Source: Petrosia ficiformis
Lineage: Eukaryota; Porifera; Demospongiae; Haplosclerida; Petrosiidae
Length of the DNA stretch: 64,000 nt
Reading direction: 5' to 3'
Assembly: GCA_947044365.1 (NCBI GenBank)
Contig: OX345637.1
Span: forward strand, 10,745,576 to 10,809,575
Shown here: piece by piece, positions 35,816 to 46,206 of the stretch
How the letters are laid out: every line of letters begins with the position of its first letter
How positions within the stretch are numbered: the stretch's first letter is position 1
Translations under genes and position numbers: made by a program
The notes under the pieces: model-generated
What the model was told of the DNA's origin: nothing
Databases searched by the model: none
The model's input: the letters and a program-made list of their open reading frames with translations, nothing else

Positions 35816-36065
35816 TAATATTAAATGTTGTTATATTTTATTAAAAAATATACTTAAAGTTTCAGTTTAATATCGTTGAAGCCCATTCACCATTCAATAG
35901 CTACGAGGCTACTAATAGCAATTAAGCTATCATGTACAATTTTACAGTTTGTAACTATATTCAGAAAGCATATGTATTTCAGTGATGTCTCTTATCAGTT
36001 TTATGGTTAAAGGTTTGTTTGGATAACAATTCAAACATTCCTTATTAATTCACTGTTTCTAATAG

Positions 36066-36406
36066 ATCAAAATGTATTAGTGGTGTCACTGATTGTAGTA
36101 TTCATGTCAATACTTAGTTTAGTTCTGACATTTGTTTTACTTGTTTTGATTTATATCTATGCAAGAAAAAAAAAGAGGAGGAGGAGAGGAACAACTTTGA
36201 ATGTGAATGTAAGTTGAACTTTATAAGCTTATTGTGCACACGTTTTATTTCTTCTTCCTATAATAATAATTAATGTAACTGTAGATCTGTTACATATGCA
36301 TTTTGTTTCATAAAAACAGATAACAGATAATTTACAAAATGAAGTTGTTTTTTTAAACCAGAAGACACAAGAGGTTGTGAATAATGAATATGGAGTTGTA
36401 TCATGA
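36066..36406 (+). pseudogene. Orphan TM and short-tail exons of a receptor paralogue
   Basis: Exon 36066-36208 encodes a clear TM helix (VVSLIVVFMSILSLVLTFVL then LVLIYIY) with a basic stop-transfer run RKKKRRRR. It enters in phase 1 like the receptor TM exons and ends in phase 0. Exon 36320-36406 continues to a stop and carries NNEYGVVS, a YxxV site. No Ig/FN3 exons are found upstream on this strand, so it is a fragment of a lost paralogue or an alternative 3' end for some distant gene. Function unknown. Confidence 0.55.
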
Positions 36407-36969
36407 GATACCACATCAGGTCACTTCAAAATGACATTGATAAATGAAACTGAAACACAGATTAATCCATCATAATAAGGATTATAATTCAGTTGATTTG
36501 AAATAAGATTTAGTCATGGTAAATTTCTTTTCTTGCTAGATAATGTTTATTATTTATTTTCTTGATTAGTATATAATGTACATAGTATTTATATACATCT
36601 ACTAACTTCTTGAATATAGCAATGGATGTTATTTACTATTATAAGTACAAATTCATGTACATAATTATACTAATTACTCTAGAATTAACTGCTGTTTTCA
36701 CAGATGTTAAAATTAGAAAACTAATAATATATAATACATCACAGCTGGTTATGCCTATAACACTATATATGCTACATAATTTATATAGCTACATTGTATT
36801 AATATGTTTGTTACCATATGCTTTATTATGACATGTACTTTATACTAGTCAATATAGATCGAGATCAAATGAACTGTGACTTGTAAATATTACTTAGCAA
36901 GAAAAACAAATCAGCATTGAAACTCCTGTACCCAACTGAAGATTAAAATAACCTTTTACTTTTTACAGT

Positions 36970-37046
36970 GATGCATTGTTGAAGTTTTTGGTAAATTCTG
37001 GTATGGGCTGACTTGGGTTTCAATTATCCTTTGTTACTGTGATGCA
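36970..37046 (-). pseudogene. Relic of an ITAM tail exon
   Basis: It matches 41437-41560 of the ITAM receptor tail (TTTTTGGTAAATTCTGGTAT, GACTTGGGTTTCA), but about 50 bp coding for the first ITAM tyrosine are deleted. Only the PYQNLP half-motif remains. Upstream exons are not found. Confidence 0.6.
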
Positions 37047-37103
37047 GTTTACTAACACCAGATATGTAAAAGTGCATATATAGCCATATATTCCATATAA
37101 TAT

Positions 37104-37119
37104 TATATATATATATATA

Positions 37120-37185
<66 letters not shown>

Positions 37186-37200
37186 ATAATTATATATATA

Positions 37201-37246
<46 letters not shown>
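37104..37246. repeat. (TA)n/(TG)n microsatellite
   Basis: A long TA tract with a short TGTGTG core. The long Ile/Tyr-only minus-strand frame across it is a repeat artefact. It abuts foldback element B. Confidence 0.85.
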
Positions 37247-37249
<3 letters not shown>

Positions 37250-37509
37250 TGATGGTGACGTGCATCATCCCTTTGATGTGGTGAGTTCTATATAACTATT
37301 GTATATAGACTTTCCATGTGCACACTGTGCAGGAGATGTCACCATCATGTATATAGTATGCTAATAGGTCCTATAAATGCATTTAAAAGACCCTAATTTT
37401 GTGTCCTCGGATGTGATATAGCCCTCGCAGGGTCGGGCTATATTACATCCTCAAACACATACTCAGGTCCTATATTTTGTATATAGGACCTATTAGCGTA
37501 CTATATATA
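37243..37509. repeat. Foldback elements B and A (locus 2)
   Basis: B at 37243-37352 (GTATGATGGTGACG ... GATGTCACCATCATG) is followed by A at 37350-37509 (TATAGTATGCTAATAGG ... CCTATTAGCGTACTATA). The order is B-A here, against A-B at loci 1 and 3. Confidence 0.78.
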
Positions 37510-37510
37510 T

Positions 37511-37551
<41 letters not shown>

Positions 37552-37830
37552 CATACTGTAGGGTGTTGCATGCACAGAGTAAATCAATAAATGTGCTTGG
37601 TGTTTGAGTTAGCCACATGATAGCAGAATGTATATATAGTTTGATTTCGTTTCATAATCATTTGTATAGTTTATTACATTGTAGCATTAAAAAATATGAG
37701 CATGTCAAGTGAGGAAGTATTAAACATTTACTGACAATACTATTGTATCAGTAAAATCAGTTAAACTAAAACATAATTACTATAACTCTTACATATATAC
37801 ACAGATCTAGACATGGAGGCAAAAGAAAAC

Positions 37831-40113
37831 CTAAGATACATTAGATATGAAACCATATGCAACACATGTTGAGGTAGTGATAGGTTCTTCTAATATAATA
37901 TCAACATCCTCATAAATAGCTTCTTCATCGGTGGGAAGTGTTGAGGTAGCTATGGAATCATGTTTTGTTCCGCCTGTAAAATATAATAATTATAATTATT
38001 ATCACCATTATATGTATGAAATACCTATTGTAATAATTGTATAATAATATTGTAAATATATCTCAATGTGGCAAAGCTAAGTAAAGTTTTTATAATCACG
38101 TCATCCTCAGGACTACAAGCACTTGGGCTCAGTGATTATAGGTGTGCTATAAACATAATATGCATGCTATAAAATTATATATATAGATATATATGTATAG
38201 GTTATATCACAGCACGAGTGCTATATCAGATTTATAAAAACCGAGCCCGAGGGTGAGGTTTTTATAAATCTGATATAGCATGAGTGGCGGTGATATATAT
38301 CACGAAAGACAAAACCTTTGTTGATGTCTGATGCTTCTCCTACCTTTTTGTTGGCACTTTGGAGAAAGTAAGCGTTGTTTTCTTGTAGTCTATTTCGACG
38401 GCAGGTGCTATATCTGACCGCAGGGTGCTATATCTGACCACAGGGTGCTATATCTTATATATAAACCTGTGGTTTACTTTGATGTTTTGTTGTATCGGGA
38501 TATATATATATAGCAAGATATACAAAGCCATGCATGATTACTAGCATTAATATAATTAAGTAAAATCACTAATTTATTGGTTAGTATATTTGCAAAGAAT
38601 AGGAAATTGTAATTTAACTGGTTATGTAGGTTGTTATGACTTCATGGTGACATATACATGCACTAGTATACTAATTATAATCTGCAGTTTCATTTCCTTA
38701 TCCTGTATAATACATGTACAAGGAAACAGAATAAATATCTTACTTTGTAGGTTTCTAAACCTTCTTTGTGTATCTAATGTGAGATAAAAAAACATGATAT
38801 AATTGGTTCAACTGTGCTAACCATTTCTTAATCTTATTTTAACAATTGTATTTTGCAGTGATAATTTATATATGAAATGTCAGTGTCAAATTGGTTCTTA
38901 CTACTCATATATGTTGTAGATATGTGAATAACAGGTATAGGTAAGAAAAGTGTATTTTTTAAATGCATGCACATTTCCCTGCTGTTCACTCACTTCAAAA
39001 AACAAATTGTCGTAATGATATTTATATTTTATATTAGTTTGTGTTGCTTCATCTAATGTTTCATGCATCAGGTAAGTGTCTGTCATTAGCAGGGTTTATT
39101 CATAAACCCTATTATGGTTACTTTGAAGTTTTTTTTGCATTGAGACAATATTTATTATAATTTTATAATAATTAGCTATGTAAACATTAAGTGGGTAAGT
39201 AAGCACATGTTCATTCTGTTCTCATAATCAGTATAAGGTTAATTTTAGCATGCAGTAACATAACATCATTCAATGAGATTAATCACATGTTGATGCATTT
39301 CCACAATACATTTCAGAAAATGTCCATATATGTTTTTTACCATCATTAATCATTTATAAACCATATTATGGTTAATTTAAAGTTTTGTTAACTGCATCGG
39401 GATATATTTATTATACTTTTATAATAATTGTAATTGTGTCATTATGATGACACACAGTTTTAGGTGGTTTTAGTTATATCCCTGGTTTCCTTATTGAATA
39501 TGAAATTTAGATAGTGTGGTTAATCAATGCCCTTGACATCATGCAGTTGTTATGGTTATGACCCCCAAAAGTTATTGAATGACACAAATTATCTCATGAT
39601 AATTATATTCTAGAATATAATTAAAAATTTAAAACAAACCATAGTAGGATTTATAATTAAATGATGGTAAAAAAATATTAATATTCGGGCATTTTCTGTG
39701 AAAAGATATCATCATGTGATTAATCTCATTGAATGATGTTGTCTTATACTGCTAAAATCAACCTTGACACTTATTACAAAAACAGAATAAACATGGGTTT
39801 GCCTGTGTAATGTTTATAGAATAAAATAATAAATGGGTAATTTGGGTAAACCCATGTTTATTATGTTTTTGTAATAAGTCGTAAGGTTGAATTCAACAGT
39901 AGGATGACATCATTCAATGAGATTAATCATATGAAGATATGTTTTCACAATACATTTCAGAAAATGTTTTTTTTAACGATAATATCAACTTACCTGTAGA
40001 AACTGTACATTCTTTCATCCTCTTCTTACAGGCTCGCTCCCATCGAAGACAAAGTAAAATGTGTGCAATACCTGTAAGTATCGCAATTATGAGTGCAATA
40101 CCAACCAATAAAG
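37831..40113 (-). CDS. Alternative or orphan TM exon and YEDV tail exon
   Basis: Exon 40113-39994 encodes a TM helix (ALLVGIALIIAILTGIAHIL) and basic RACKKRMK. It joins in phase 1 to exon 37973-37831, which reads GTKHDSIATSTLPTDEEAIY and ends after GFISNVS. The acidic Tyr site EAIYEDVDIILEE resembles SH2-binding or kinase-target motifs. The TM exon's incoming phase equals that leaving exon 42518-42135 of the ITAM receptor 2 kb upstream, so the ectodomain could be spliced to this second 3' end. It could equally be what remains of a paralogue. A further small open exon, 40230-40171 (AIENMSSNDC), is possible but its phase does not fit the ITAM gene. Confidence 0.5.
38190..38510. mobile_element. 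Nonautonomous element E with internal palindrome
   Basis: An internal hairpin 38215-38285 (GAGTGCTATATCAGATTTAT ... ATAAATCTGATATAGCATGA) is followed by two GGGTGCTATATCTGACC-type repeats and the end TTTGATGTTTTGTTGTATCG. A fragment recurs at 35660-35763. No coding capacity. It lies inside the intron before the YEDV tail exon. Confidence 0.6.
39165..39970. repeat. Imperfect inverted and direct repeats in the TM-tail intron
   Basis: The segment near 39230-39330 (CATCATTCAATGAGATTAAT, ACAATACATTTCAGAAAATG) recurs inverted near 39690-39770 and direct near 39885-39970. It looks like a decayed foldback element with one arm duplicated. No gene is seen, and the third copy runs to within 30 bp of the TM exon. 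Confidence 0.6.
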
Positions 40114-40230
40114 CTATAGTGAATATACAAGTGCATGGATGACTTTTTTCTTGAGTATATATAAATTATAATACCTCCAGTGTACATGGAAGGTAGATGA
40201 CAATCATTACTACTCATGTTTTCAATGGCT

Positions 40231-41378
40231 CTATACAAATGGAAATTTTGTGAAAACTAGTATTATTATAATTTTATTATTATACATAATTATATATACA
40301 AAATACATTGACGACAAGAATATTAAAATAAAATAATATAACATGCTAAAATTTAATCCAGACAATTAATTTAAAATAAACGTATCACTTACTGACAGGA
40401 TGAAGTAGCTGTAACTATCTATACACAGTCTTTCGGAGAGACGTTGCAATATAGGCAATGGGTGTTACCATGGGGGGTGTAACCCAGAATATCGCAGTAA
40501 TGCAGCGCAGTGTGCATCGAAATTAAACAAATGACATCTCTCGGATTAACAAACTATCAATTATAAGAGATAAAGTAATTCAACCAAGATACACTGGTGA
40601 TGTATTTATGTTGTAGGAGGGCCAACCAACAATCGTCAAAGTCTCCATTGATTGATGAAAAATGTCTTTATAATTATTGTGAAACATTGTGTAGTCTTCA
40701 TTGATTGATGAAACACAGATCCATAATGATAATTATATAGAATGAGGATTGTTTGGCATTAAAATTTGTAAAACATTCAAGTAAATATCTGAACGTAAGT
40801 GATTATGCAATGATAATAATTTATAATTATGATGAAAATTATAATGGAAAATTATTTACTCATAAATTAATATGTTTTAAAGGCTTTAACTTTCTGCTGA
40901 GCAAACTATAAAATTTTTATAGTTTGCTCAGCAGAAAGTTAAGGCCTTTAAAACATATATTATAAACGTAATTATAACATAATAATAGAAAGTCTATCTT
41001 CTGAAAAATACCACTTCTAAGAGCAGCAAATCACATGGCTGTCGCAAAATGTACTAGTGTACATGCATAGTTATATTGAAGTAAGATTTTGTGCTATAAG
41101 ATTGAGCTTAATACTGCTTAAAATTATTAATGTATAAAAACAATATTTTTATATGGTAATGCTGAAGTTTATTTTTCACCAATGTTCTAACGAACTAGTC
41201 TTGATTTATTATGAACAGTTATAGAAGAGTTTGTCAACTGAGAATAATAATATGACATGATATTACATACAAATATTGAAGCATGAAGATTTATTAAGTT
41301 TCTAATTTGTCAATGAGGAAATGGTTTATGTATAACTACAGGCAAATTAAATGAATTTTGTCATTTACACAATTACCA
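40231..41378. other. Intergenic or intronic, no exon seen
   Basis: AT-rich with a strong hairpin at 40870-40958. No Ig/FN3-like exon was found on either strand. Confidence 0.5.
40870..40958. repeat. Long near-perfect hairpin (about 42-bp arms)
   Basis: Arms TTTTAAAGGC[T]TTAACTTTC... and GAAAGTTAAGGCCTTTAAAA pair with a single difference around a tiny AT loop at the centre. Such a hairpin could be a MITE with no spacer or a hairpin-RNA source. Nothing shows expression. Confidence 0.8.
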
Positions 41379-43761
41379 TTAATGATTATCTTTATAACAC
41401 ATGCCATATGCTGGGCTTTGACTCATAATGATGTTCATTGTTGATGTTTTTGGTAAATTCTGGTATGGCAAATGTACATCATTGATTCTCTCATATTGTG
41501 GATCTTGTAGTTCCTGGTTGACTTGGGTTTCAGTTATCATTTGTCCCTGTGACTCTAATGTTTGAACAATGTCATTACCTGTATACAAGGTAAACAATAT
41601 ATAGGTATGTGATGAAAACTAAAAATGAGTAAGAGGCATATATTCTAAATTTGGATATTGCCTGGTTTTTGTACTACACCAGTAGTGGTTCAGATTTAAT
41701 AGGTGTTCTGTAAATTCATAATCTGTGGGTATTTATTGTTAAAATTTGGAACATCACCAGATATTAAGCCTTATTTCATCTTTTACAATCTATTTATCAT
41801 AACATTTACCAATATTAAATTTTCTTTTTCTATGACAAAATGTACCAATGTATATTCCTACAGCAAGCACCAATAACAATGAAGCCAATACTATGAGGAT
41901 ACCTGTTGAATGATGATTAAAATCACAATAATTATATATATTATTATATATATATTAGAATTGTATTAGAATTGTGTTCAAATGAATTTCTCTCGTGTAT
42001 AGAAATTGTTATGATATCAATATACCTCCTATGATAACTAGATAGTCGCTGCCTTTATTTCTTGGAGAACCAGTTACGTTATCTGTGTGTAATAAATTAT
42101 AATAGATCATACATTTTATAGAGAAATCACTCACTGTTATCATAGACACAATTCTTATATGTGCTGCTATATGTAACAGTGGCAATGCCCTCAATTGATT
42201 CCCTTGAAAATATTGGTGTGTTACTTATGTAAATGTTGTTTATAATTTTGTGCAAACTGTTTGTTATCTGACCATCCTTTGAAATCAAATAGAATTGAGC
42301 AGAATATGTTCCTTCAGTCACATCTCTGATACACTGGGTATTGTTTAAGCACATAAAACAAGAACGTAAAATTACAACACTGGTATTCCATATTATATTT
42401 TCAGCAAGAAATAATACAAAACATCCACTTGCTTGACTGCCAGCTACTAAGCCACAATGAAAACACACTTGTTCTATACTTGGTTGTGAAATTGCAGAAT
42501 ATTGAATATCATTTGTATCTGAAATTTAATAATAATTGATGTATGTATATATGTTACAGCAACTCACTTAAAAATAAGGTTTCAGAATATATGATAAACT
42601 TGGTCCCATAATACAAACTCAATTTAGCTTCCCACTCCATGTTGTCTCCAATGAGTATTGTTGTTGATGTTTTTATTGTACTATTACTTACAATTAGTAG
42701 AATTCCCACGGTTTCTATAACTACAGGATTTGTAGTTGATACGAATAATACTTTCATTGAAGCATTTATCTCATGACAGTATGGTAAGTTCTGAGAAACA
42801 AATACAATATTATAGCACAAGGATATAACATTTGCTTAAAGTTTGGTTTCCATTATGGCACAATGTTAAATTTTACAGTGATATTCTTACCAGAGCTCTT
42901 AAGTATAGAATCCAATGGTTAATTCCTTCTTTTACAAAACTCACTTCTGTGTCAATCGAAATATCTATTTAATAGATCTTGTTTATATGCATGCATACAT
43001 GATAACTTGCTTATACACTGACTTTGTGGCAGTTTGATTTGGGTATCACTCTTGACTCCCTCTCCAGCACTGTTCAGACCACTTACACTGATACTATATA
43101 CTCCAACTGTAGGTGGACAATACTGCAATGTTGTTTTGTTGGTCATTGTACTCTGTTGAGAGGTAATATTCACATTAAAACCTGATATATGTACTCCAGG
43201 CAAGCTGTATGGTTTAGTCCAGGAACATGTAAAGCAACAAGGTGTAGATCCTACACATGTTAGGTCACCAACTGCTGAAAGAAGTCCTGAATATGAAATA
43301 TAAAGGGCATGCAGTTACGAGAGAAGATTTGAAGTTTTACCTTGTATAAATAATGTCACATTTTGTGTCTTAAGAAATAAATTTCCATTAACTAATCCCG
43401 ATGCAATACAAGTCACTATGGTATTATTAAACTCTAGCTGGCCAGGAATAGTAAGGTTTGATTTCAATTCAGCCACTCCATGTGTGACTACACCAAGATC
43501 AGCAATACTTGAATCAGTTGATACAGTTCCATTGATAGTCCATTGAACAGAAATTCCATGGTGATCTACAGAACATTTGTAGATTGCTCTCTGATGTAAA
43601 GTAATGTTGGGAGAAGGACTGAATGAGAGCTGTATGCCTGTATATAGTTGTATAAAAATCATCATCAGAATAGCATTGAAAGAAAGTGATTGTACACAAT
43701 AATTAAAAATACCTCCTGCATATTCAAAGAGCAAAATGATAATCACTAAATTCATTCTCAT
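41379..43761 (-). CDS. Ig-FN3 single-pass receptor with ITAM tail
   Basis: Splice model: 43761-43713, 43637-43341, 43286-43023, 42964-42891, 42790-42568, 42518-42135, 42082-42026, 41902-41810, 41578-41379. The sum is 1641 nt, exactly 547 codons with stop. Residues: signal peptide 1-16 (MRMNLVIIILLFEYAG); Ig 17-115 (YKCSVDHHG, SVQWTING, TIVTCIASG); FN3 116-203; unrecognised modules 204-302 and 303-430 (VCFHC matches the VCFTC of the tandem copies); TM about 444-465 (YLVIIGGILIVLASLLLVLA) then CHRKRK; tail 481-546. The tail holds Y509-E-R-I, six residues, Y519-Q-N-L, a canonical ITAM, plus a third Tyr (AYGMCY). ITAMs are phosphorylated by Src kinases and bind Syk-type tandem SH2 domains, so an activating role is likely by analogy. 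Exon order and lengths mirror the tandem copies (Ig exon 297 nt, as in copy 3). Confidence 0.85.
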
Positions 43762-44487
43762 TCATCTGCATACACTCAGATAATTCTCTGTTAAGTTTCA
43801 ATGAATGAATGTAAAACATAATTATTACTAACATCTCCCAAGGGAATAGATGAAGTGTTTCTGTTATCCATTTCTAAATAACATATTAATATGTTATTAT
43901 TATAGGTTTTACTACAACTGATCCATTAAAAATGCAAATAAACAGTAAAATTCATGTATATCCCATACCTATAATGATTATACTATACTGTAATCTGTTT
44001 TTATAAACAGCATACAGACAGCTAGCTGTATGCTTACCTCATAATATCATGAACAGACATATATACCTAAGCAATGATAGGTTAAAATTCATTGATAACA
44101 AGCATAATCCATCATCTGAATTTTGTTCCTACACCTAAGGCAAGGTGTTTTTGAAAATTGGAGGGGGATTGGAATCGATTAATTGTGTCTCAACCATAAA
44201 CACTTGAGTGTACTGTGATAAGGACACCCCAATCTGTAATCAGGGCACTTTTAACTGGTCCCAATGGTGTCTAGATTACGGACGTTCATGTGACATCTAT
44301 ATATATACATACTTGCCTTGTTGATTGCAGAAAGTAATATCATCAGCCACTGCATAAATTATGGCCTAAAATAATTATATAGTATATCAATAGAAGTCAC
44401 ATACAAATGCCCCATTTTTGTATATATGGCATGTGGTTTTATAACAACTATTGTATTGTGTATTCTATTATTTTGTTAATTAATTAA
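43762..44487. other. Upstream region of the ITAM receptor
   Basis: No exon is supported. A promoter for the minus-strand receptor should lie here, but AT-richness prevents me naming elements. Confidence 0.4.
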
Positions 44488-46202
44488 CCCTTAAGGTTGT
44501 AGTCTTTTCCGTGGGCGAATGCTACTCCAATCAGTTTCTAGTCTTGCAAGCTTCTTGCTGCATACAATCTGTTTCCATTCTGTATTTTTGGAAGCCACAC
44601 CCACCCGGGAGTATAATTATTGGGCCTAAATGTTTTGACTGATAGTTTATTTTCCACGGGCGGTGGGTGGGAAACAATGGCGGGTAACTGTAGTTGCTGT
44701 CTGAGAAATATCGGAGTTTGATAGTGCCTAGAAAGCACTGATCCAAACAATCCAAGAGGGTCACCACTTTCCTCAATAGAAATACAAGCTATTGAGAGAA
44801 AAGAGAGGAGATATAAACACTACACTACTACATGTGCTCAAATAGCAGGTATTTTAATTTATTTTTCATGAGGTTGTGAGTATGTCAAGGTGGGACAATG
44901 TCAATTTACGGTTGATTGTTACTGTTATTTTAAAAAAGGTTTAAAATGTGAGTTTTTGTAAAGGATCATTAGGTCATAAACATCTGCATCAATTGCTTTC
45001 TTCAGCCTCTTGTAACTATAAAAGTAAAATGAATTTCCAGAAAACGGCTCTATTTGTTTTCTGTAAATGCATTGTACTTGGTGCACCCCATGATTGGTGG
45101 GCGTGGCTTTCTCGGTTTTGTACTTATTGAGATTGCAAAAATGGACATTTTATATATGTTTTATCAATTCCAGGACCCTATAAAGGTGATTAGAAGATAT
45201 GAAGGTTGCTACTACACCAGGTTAGAGTCATATTATATAATATTCCATTTTGAAACTGATTGGAGTCGCATCCGCCCACTCCCTAGTACCACCTTAAAAG
45301 AACTAAGCTTGCTTCTCAAATGTTTTTCATTTCATCTCTGCTGCATATATTTTGGCCACTGTTCACTTTCTCTACCCCAAACTTGGGTCCATTTCTGACA
45401 TGGAGTACTACTTCTACCGACTTGCTTACTGGGACTCGAAAGTCCCCAAGCCCTTTGTATGACTAATTCAAATGCAGTGTTCTCCCTCTTTTGACTGCAA
45501 CTGTGGCAAACAAAAATGACCCCACTGCATGTTGGCACCAGGGAAAATACCCACCAGATTGAGTGGGCGGTGTCACTGAAACCACAAACTGCGTGGGTGG
45601 CGAAGGGTTGCGCCCCTTTCGAATTCTCATTAACGAGGGGACATCCCCCTTTAAGATTTTTATGGCCCGTAGGGCCATCCCTATGATTGCTTTCCCACGG
45701 GTTCGAACTATAATTATATATATATAATTATAATTATATATTTTCTTGTGTCCACTTGCGCGAGTATGCGTTGTATACGTAGTTAAGGAAGTTGGGCTCG
45801 GTCAATTAATGGGTGTGGCGCGTAAAAGAACGCGCGCTCGAGCTATACAGAAAAGGTGCCTGTAGCTAAGTAGCTTACGTAGAAACTGGAACTAGTAGCT
45901 AGCTATTCTGCCTGAAATATATTCCTAAAGTTCTACAAGGTCCTTTGAAAGGTCAGGAGAGTAGATAATCAAAATAATAACTATAATAAGCTGATGTGTT
46001 TTAGGCATGATAAAGTCAGCCATGAATGCTGGACACCACAAAGCAATCATAGGGATGTTTTTTTTCTCTACATACACTTGTTTCAGTACTCATTATTTAG
46101 GCCAAAGGGCAGCCAAATTGGAGTGCTTTGCAATGCTAGGAACATACTCTGAACCACGCAGGGGTCAAATGTCAAATATATGTGACATCAGTGCTCTAAG
46201 GG
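44488..46202. mobile_element. TTAA-flanked block related to the 19117 element, with a nested insertion
   Basis: TTAA at 44484-44487 and 46203-46206 bounds ends CCCTTAAGGTTG and GTGCTCTAAGGG. The part at about 45355-45660 matches 19195-19550 (CTTTCTCTACCCCAAACTTG, GACTCGAAAGTCCCCAAG). A complete family F element (45662-46076) is nested inside. The left 0.8 kb has no counterpart in the 600-bp copy, so this may be a longer family member or two elements side by side. No transposase frame is found. Confidence 0.55.
45662..46076 (+). mobile_element. Family F foldback element, most complete copy
   Basis: It begins ATGGCCCGTAGGGCCATCCC and carries TIR CATCCCTATGATTGCTTT, closing with AAAGCAATCATAGGGATG and a short TCTACATACACTTG extension. 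The interior is GC-richer, with GGTCAATTAATGGGTG and ACGTAGAAACTGGAACTA shared with the receptor-intron copies. Nonautonomous. Confidence 0.65.
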
Positions 46203-46206
46203 TTAA

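Noticed and set aside
37020..37268. Minus-strand open frame of almost only Ile and Tyr
   Set aside because: It lies on a (TA)n/(TG)n microsatellite; low complexity explains it.
38590..38787. Hydrophobic plus-strand frame as another TM exon
   Set aside because: No basic stop-transfer, no phase-matched acceptor or donor and no relation to the receptor TM exons.
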